Position numbers and translations under genes: made by a program
Notes under the pieces: generated by a model
What the model saw: the letters and a program-made list of their open reading frames with translations, nothing else
The model's database searches: none
Told to the model about the DNA's origin: nothing
Shown: positions 15,588 through 17,805 of the stretch, in pieces
How positions within the stretch are numbered: position 1 is the stretch's first letter
Layout: each line of letters begins with the position of its first letter
Source: Sporosarcina sp.
GTDB taxonomy: Bacteria; Bacillota; Bacilli; Bacillales_A; Planococcaceae
Assembly: GCA_029263945.1 (NCBI GenBank)
Contig: JARIDM010000065.1
Coordinates: forward strand, 1 to 17,805
Direction of reading: 5' to 3'
Length of the DNA stretch: 17,805 nt

Positions 15588-15596
15588 ATTATAACA
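15588..15596 (-). promoter_or_regulatory. Extended -10 promoter of nrdR-dnaB-dnaI
   Basis: Minus strand TGTTATAAT (15588-15596): a perfect TATAAT with the TG extension. The -35 is weak (TTCACG 17 nt upstream) and lies in the 3' arm of the gapB terminator. Expected leader about 30 nt. Confidence 0.7.
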
Positions 15597-15605
15597 GAAA
15601 GAAGC

Positions 15606-15656
15606 CGAAACGTGAAAAGAGTAGAGAAATGATTCCTCTACTCTTTCAACGTTTCC
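15606..15656 (-). terminator. Terminator of gapB
   Basis: Long inverted repeat: GAAACGTGAAAAGAGTAGAG (about 15607-15626) and CTCTACTCTTTCAACGTTTC (15636-15655), one mismatch, 9-nt loop. It begins 5 nt after the gapB stop codon. The following minus-strand sequence is only partly T-rich (CGGCTTCTTTC), so strength is uncertain. Confidence 0.75.
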
Positions 15657-15660
15657 CCTT

Positions 15661-16692
15661 TTAAGCAGTTGCGCGTTCACTTTTAACTTTTAATAGCGCG
15701 CCGACTTTTTTCGCTAAATCTACCACACGTGCCGAATATCCCCACTCATTGTCATACCAAGCAAGAACTTTCACTTTACGTGAACCCATTACGATTGTCG
15801 ATAATCCATCAACAATTGCAGATTCTGTTGATGTATTGAAATCCACCGAAACGAGTGGATCGGTTGTGAAACCAATTATACCTTTCATATCACCTTCAGA
15901 AGCTTCTATAAATGCTTGATTGATCAGTTCAGGCGTTACATCTTGTTTTAGATCAACTACAAGGTCTACGAGAGATACATTAGGGGTTGGAACTCTCAGT
16001 GCCATCCCGTGAATCTTCCCCTCTAACTCTGGTAGTACAAGTGCAAGCGCTTTCGCCGCACCCGTAGATGTTGGAATAATCGACTGCCCACATCCACGTG
16101 CACGACGAGGATCTTCATGTGGATTATCTAAATTATTTTGGTCTGTCGTAAATGCATGAACGGTTGTCATTAAGCCATTTTCAATGCCAAATGAATCGTT
16201 TAATACTTTTGCGATTGGCGCTAAACAGTTCGTTGTACAACTCGCATTTGAAATGACATCATGTTTTTCAACGTTAAGTTTTTCATCATTTACACCTAGG
16301 ACAACTGTCACATCTTCATTTTTACCTGGTGCAGTTAAGATTACTTTTTTCGCTCCAGCTTCAATATGAAGTACCGCTTTTTCGCGCGAATTAAACTTTC
16401 CAGTTGCTTCTATGACAATATCTACACCAAGTTTTTTCCAAGGGAGTTTAAGAGGATCACGGTTAGAAACAAGTTGCACTCTTTTACCATTAATGACAAG
16501 CGCCTCTTCTTCTACAATAATTTCACCTTCAAAAGTTCCATGATTCGTATCGTATTTCAGTAAATGAGCGAGTGTTTCTGCTGGATAAGAGGCATTCACC
16601 GCAACAATTTCCACATCATCCTCCAAAATCATTTGACGGAAAACCATCCGTCCAATCCTTCCGAACCCATTAATCGCAATCGAAGTTGTCAT
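15661..16692 (-). CDS. gapB: Glyceraldehyde-3-phosphate dehydrogenase, gluconeogenic GapB type
   Basis: Interconverts glyceraldehyde-3-phosphate and 1,3-bisphosphoglycerate; GapB works mainly in the gluconeogenic direction with NADP(H). 343 aa from ATG 16692 with AGGAGG at 16701-16706. Rossmann motif INGFGRIGRM (about 7-16); catalytic C152 in SNASCTTNC; H179 in TTVHAFT. The segment VNASYPAETLAHLLKYDTNHG is GapB-like: it lacks the Asp after beta-2 that favours NAD in glycolytic GapA. Position upstream of nrdR-dnaB-dnaI and downstream of coaE is that of B. subtilis gapB. The promoter carries two CcpN-like operator copies, which fits repression by glucose. Confidence 0.95.
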   Translation of the reverse strand: MTTSIAINGFGRIGRMVFRQMILEDDVEIVAVNASYPAETLAHLLKYDTNHGTFEGEIIVEEEALVINGKRVQLVSNRDPLKLPWKKLGVDIVIEATGKFNSREKAVLHIEAGAKKVILTAPGKNEDVTVVLGVNDEKLNVEKHDVISNASCTTNCLAPIAKVLNDSFGIENGLMTTVHAFTTDQNNLDNPHEDPRRARGCGQSIIPTSTGAAKALALVLPELEGKIHGMALRVPTPNVSLVDLVVDLKQDVTPELINQAFIEASEGDMKGIIGFTTDPLVSVDFNTSTESAIVDGLSTIVMGSRKVKVLAWYDNEWGYSARVVDLAKKVGALLKVKSERATA

Positions 16693-16711
16693 TCATGTAT
16701 CCTCCTGTAAG

Positions 16712-16755
16712 TGTGTTATACTCATCTGCTACTTTTCGTTAATAAGTATAACACA
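16712..16755 (-). promoter_or_regulatory. gapB promoter with paired CcpN-like operators
   Basis: TGTGTTATACT occurs at 16712-16722 on the plus strand and again, inverted, at 16745-16755 on the minus strand, 22 nt apart. Both copies match the B. subtilis CcpN consensus TRTGHYATAYW at every position. The upstream copy contains the gapB extended -10 (TGTTATACT, 16745-16753), so a bound repressor would cover the promoter; the other copy lies about 20 nt inside the transcript. B. subtilis gapB is a known CcpN target. Confidence 0.82.
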
Positions 16756-16816
16756 TTCACATATATAAAATCATACAAATAGGTATTTTTTGATTGTTAC
16801 AACTTTCTAAAAATGC

Positions 16817-17413
16817 TCACAATTCGACATTCCACTTTAGTAAAATATTTTCTAACTGCTCTTTAGAAGCTTCAATTGTCCCATTATTGTCGATAATCGC
16901 ATCCGCTTTCAACTCTTTCATTTTCATTGGCAGTTGCGCGTTCATTCTTTTCTCAGTCTCTTTTAAAGTTAAGGCATTTCTATTCATCAATCGTTCTTTT
17001 TGTTTTTCCCGATTGACCGAGACAACAATAACCCTGTCTACAAATGACTGTAATTTGCTTTCAAATAACAACGGAATATCCATCACAACTGTATTTGCAC
17101 CACTACTAATATGTGCTTCTTTTTGTTTTAACATTTCCGCACGTATCGCTGGATGCATAATAGCGTTCAAGTTTTCTCTCTCTTCTTCATTACCGAATAT
17201 ACGTGCACCTAACGCTTCCCTGTTAAGAGAACCATTCTCGTGGATGACTTCATCGCCAAATGTTTTATAAATCTCTTGAATCGTTGAAGTACCAGGTTCA
17301 ACAACAAGGCGTGCAATTTTATCAGCATCAACAATTGGATAACCTTTTGCCTCTAACATCTTGGATATGGTACTTTTTCCGCTTGCTATACTTCCAGTCA
17401 GTCCGATAATCAT
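16817..17413 (-). CDS. coaE: Dephospho-CoA kinase
   Basis: Last step of coenzyme A synthesis: ATP-dependent phosphorylation of the 3'-hydroxyl of dephospho-CoA. 198 aa, standard length. P-loop GSIASGKST at residues 7-15, followed by the conserved DAD (VDADKIA, about 28-34). LNAIMHPAIR and VMDIPLLFESKL are CoaE hallmarks. GAGGTG lies 5-6 nt before ATG 17413. It begins 19 nt after the mutM stop codon, so the two genes form an operon. In B. subtilis ytaF intervenes; here it is absent. No clear terminator separates it from gapB, which has its own promoter. Confidence 0.97.
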   Translation of the reverse strand: MIIGLTGSIASGKSTISKMLEAKGYPIVDADKIARLVVEPGTSTIQEIYKTFGDEVIHENGSLNREALGARIFGNEEERENLNAIMHPAIRAEMLKQKEAHISSGANTVVMDIPLLFESKLQSFVDRVIVVSVNREKQKERLMNRNALTLKETEKRMNAQLPMKMKELKADAIIDNNGTIEASKEQLENILLKWNVEL

Positions 17414-17432
17414 TAGTTCACCTCAATCTAAC

Positions 17433-17805
17433 TTAATGTTGACACTTTGGACAATAAACAGAAGTTCTTCCCGCAATTTGAATACTTTTTGTCTCCGTTT
17501 GACAATCCTTACATAATTTCTGTCCATACATTTTCAACCTATTTTGCATCTCACCAGCTTCACCGTTGATATTCCGATAATCTGAGATTGTGCTTCCCCC
17601 AGCGTCAATACTTTCTTGCAAAATTTCAACAATAACTTTAAATAACCCTTTTTTACGTTTCAAGCTAATCCGCTCTGCCTTTCTAGCGGGATGAATCTTC
17701 ATTTTGTATAACGCCTCCGTTGCATATATATTTCCACAACCGGAAATCACTTGCCCATTCATAATCACTTCTTTAATCGGTTTATTTGCATACTTCGGTA
17801 ATTTA
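17433..17805 (-). CDS. mutM: Formamidopyrimidine-DNA glycosylase (C-terminal part)
   Basis: Base-excision repair enzyme that removes 8-oxoguanine and formamidopyrimidines and nicks the strand. Only the last 124 codons are in the window; the catalytic N-terminal Pro-Glu domain lies beyond the edge. The frame is open to the right border (KLPKYANKPIKEVIMNGQVI...), so the internal ATG is not a start. Visible features are the helix-two-turn-helix segment ISGCGNIYATEALYKMKIHP and the C-terminal zinc finger CKDC...YCPKCQ, complete with the terminal CQH. The usual VAG-I-GNIY is ISGCGNIY here, a mild variation. First visible gene of the mutM-coaE pair. Confidence 0.95.
   Translation of the reverse strand, partial: KLPKYANKPIKEVIMNGQVISGCGNIYATEALYKMKIHPARKAERISLKRKKGLFKVIVEILQESIDAGGSTISDYRNINGEAGEMQNRLKMYGQKLCKDCQTETKSIQIAGRTSVYCPKCQH

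Noticed and set aside
16794..17270. Open frame of 158 codons on the plus strand
   Set aside because: It lies antisense to coaE, whose motifs are complete. The translation is low-complexity Ser/Phe/Ile-rich, as expected for the reverse complement of a coding region, and there is no ribosome-binding site.
1..17805. A novel multi-gene defence, mobile or biosynthetic system
   Set aside because: All long frames belong to well-known housekeeping families in conserved order. There are no transposases, integrases, direct-repeat arrays or clusters of unknown genes.

Overview
The window reads as chromosomal housekeeping DNA of a low-GC Gram-positive of the order Bacillales. Family-level placement (Planococcaceae, for example a Sporosarcina-like organism) is inference from overall protein character. 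The order mutM-coaE-gapB-nrdR-dnaB-dnaI-thrS-infC-rpmI-rplT-ysdA with ysdB nearby is the Bacillus subtilis arrangement. Compared with B. subtilis as I recall it, ytaF (between mutM and coaE), speD (between gapB and nrdR) and ytxC (between dnaI and thrS) are absent. Nearly every gene is on the minus strand; only an M3 oligopeptidase gene and ysdB are on the plus strand.

From the right end leftwards: the C-terminal part of mutM and coaE form a tight pair. gapB follows, behind a promoter that carries two inverted copies of the CcpN operator word. nrdR-dnaB-dnaI form an operon for ribonucleotide reductase control and replication initiation. thrS has its own sigma-A promoter and a T-box leader. 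infC-rpmI-rplT (IF3, L35, L20) has a strong promoter, an L20-leader type attenuator and an AUU start codon on infC. ysdA (DUF1294) follows the rplT terminator.

The middle holds ysdB, with a near-ideal sigma-W promoter and its own terminator, divergent from a dimeric-type dUTPase gene. Next come fhs (formate-tetrahydrofolate ligase) and a decayed GGDEF-domain fragment squeezed between two terminators. The left part has the M3 peptidase gene (plus strand), a small DUF6509-like protein, a YumC-type ferredoxin-NADP+ reductase, trhO (tRNA U34 hydroxylase), and the N-terminal part of a 3-methyladenine DNA glycosylase whose promoter holds a perfect 26-bp palindrome.

I found no mobile element, CRISPR array, tRNA or rRNA gene, and no convincing new multi-gene system. 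The interesting content is regulatory: T-box, L20 leader, sigma-W promoter, CcpN-like operators, the palindrome and the AUU start, plus one gene relic.
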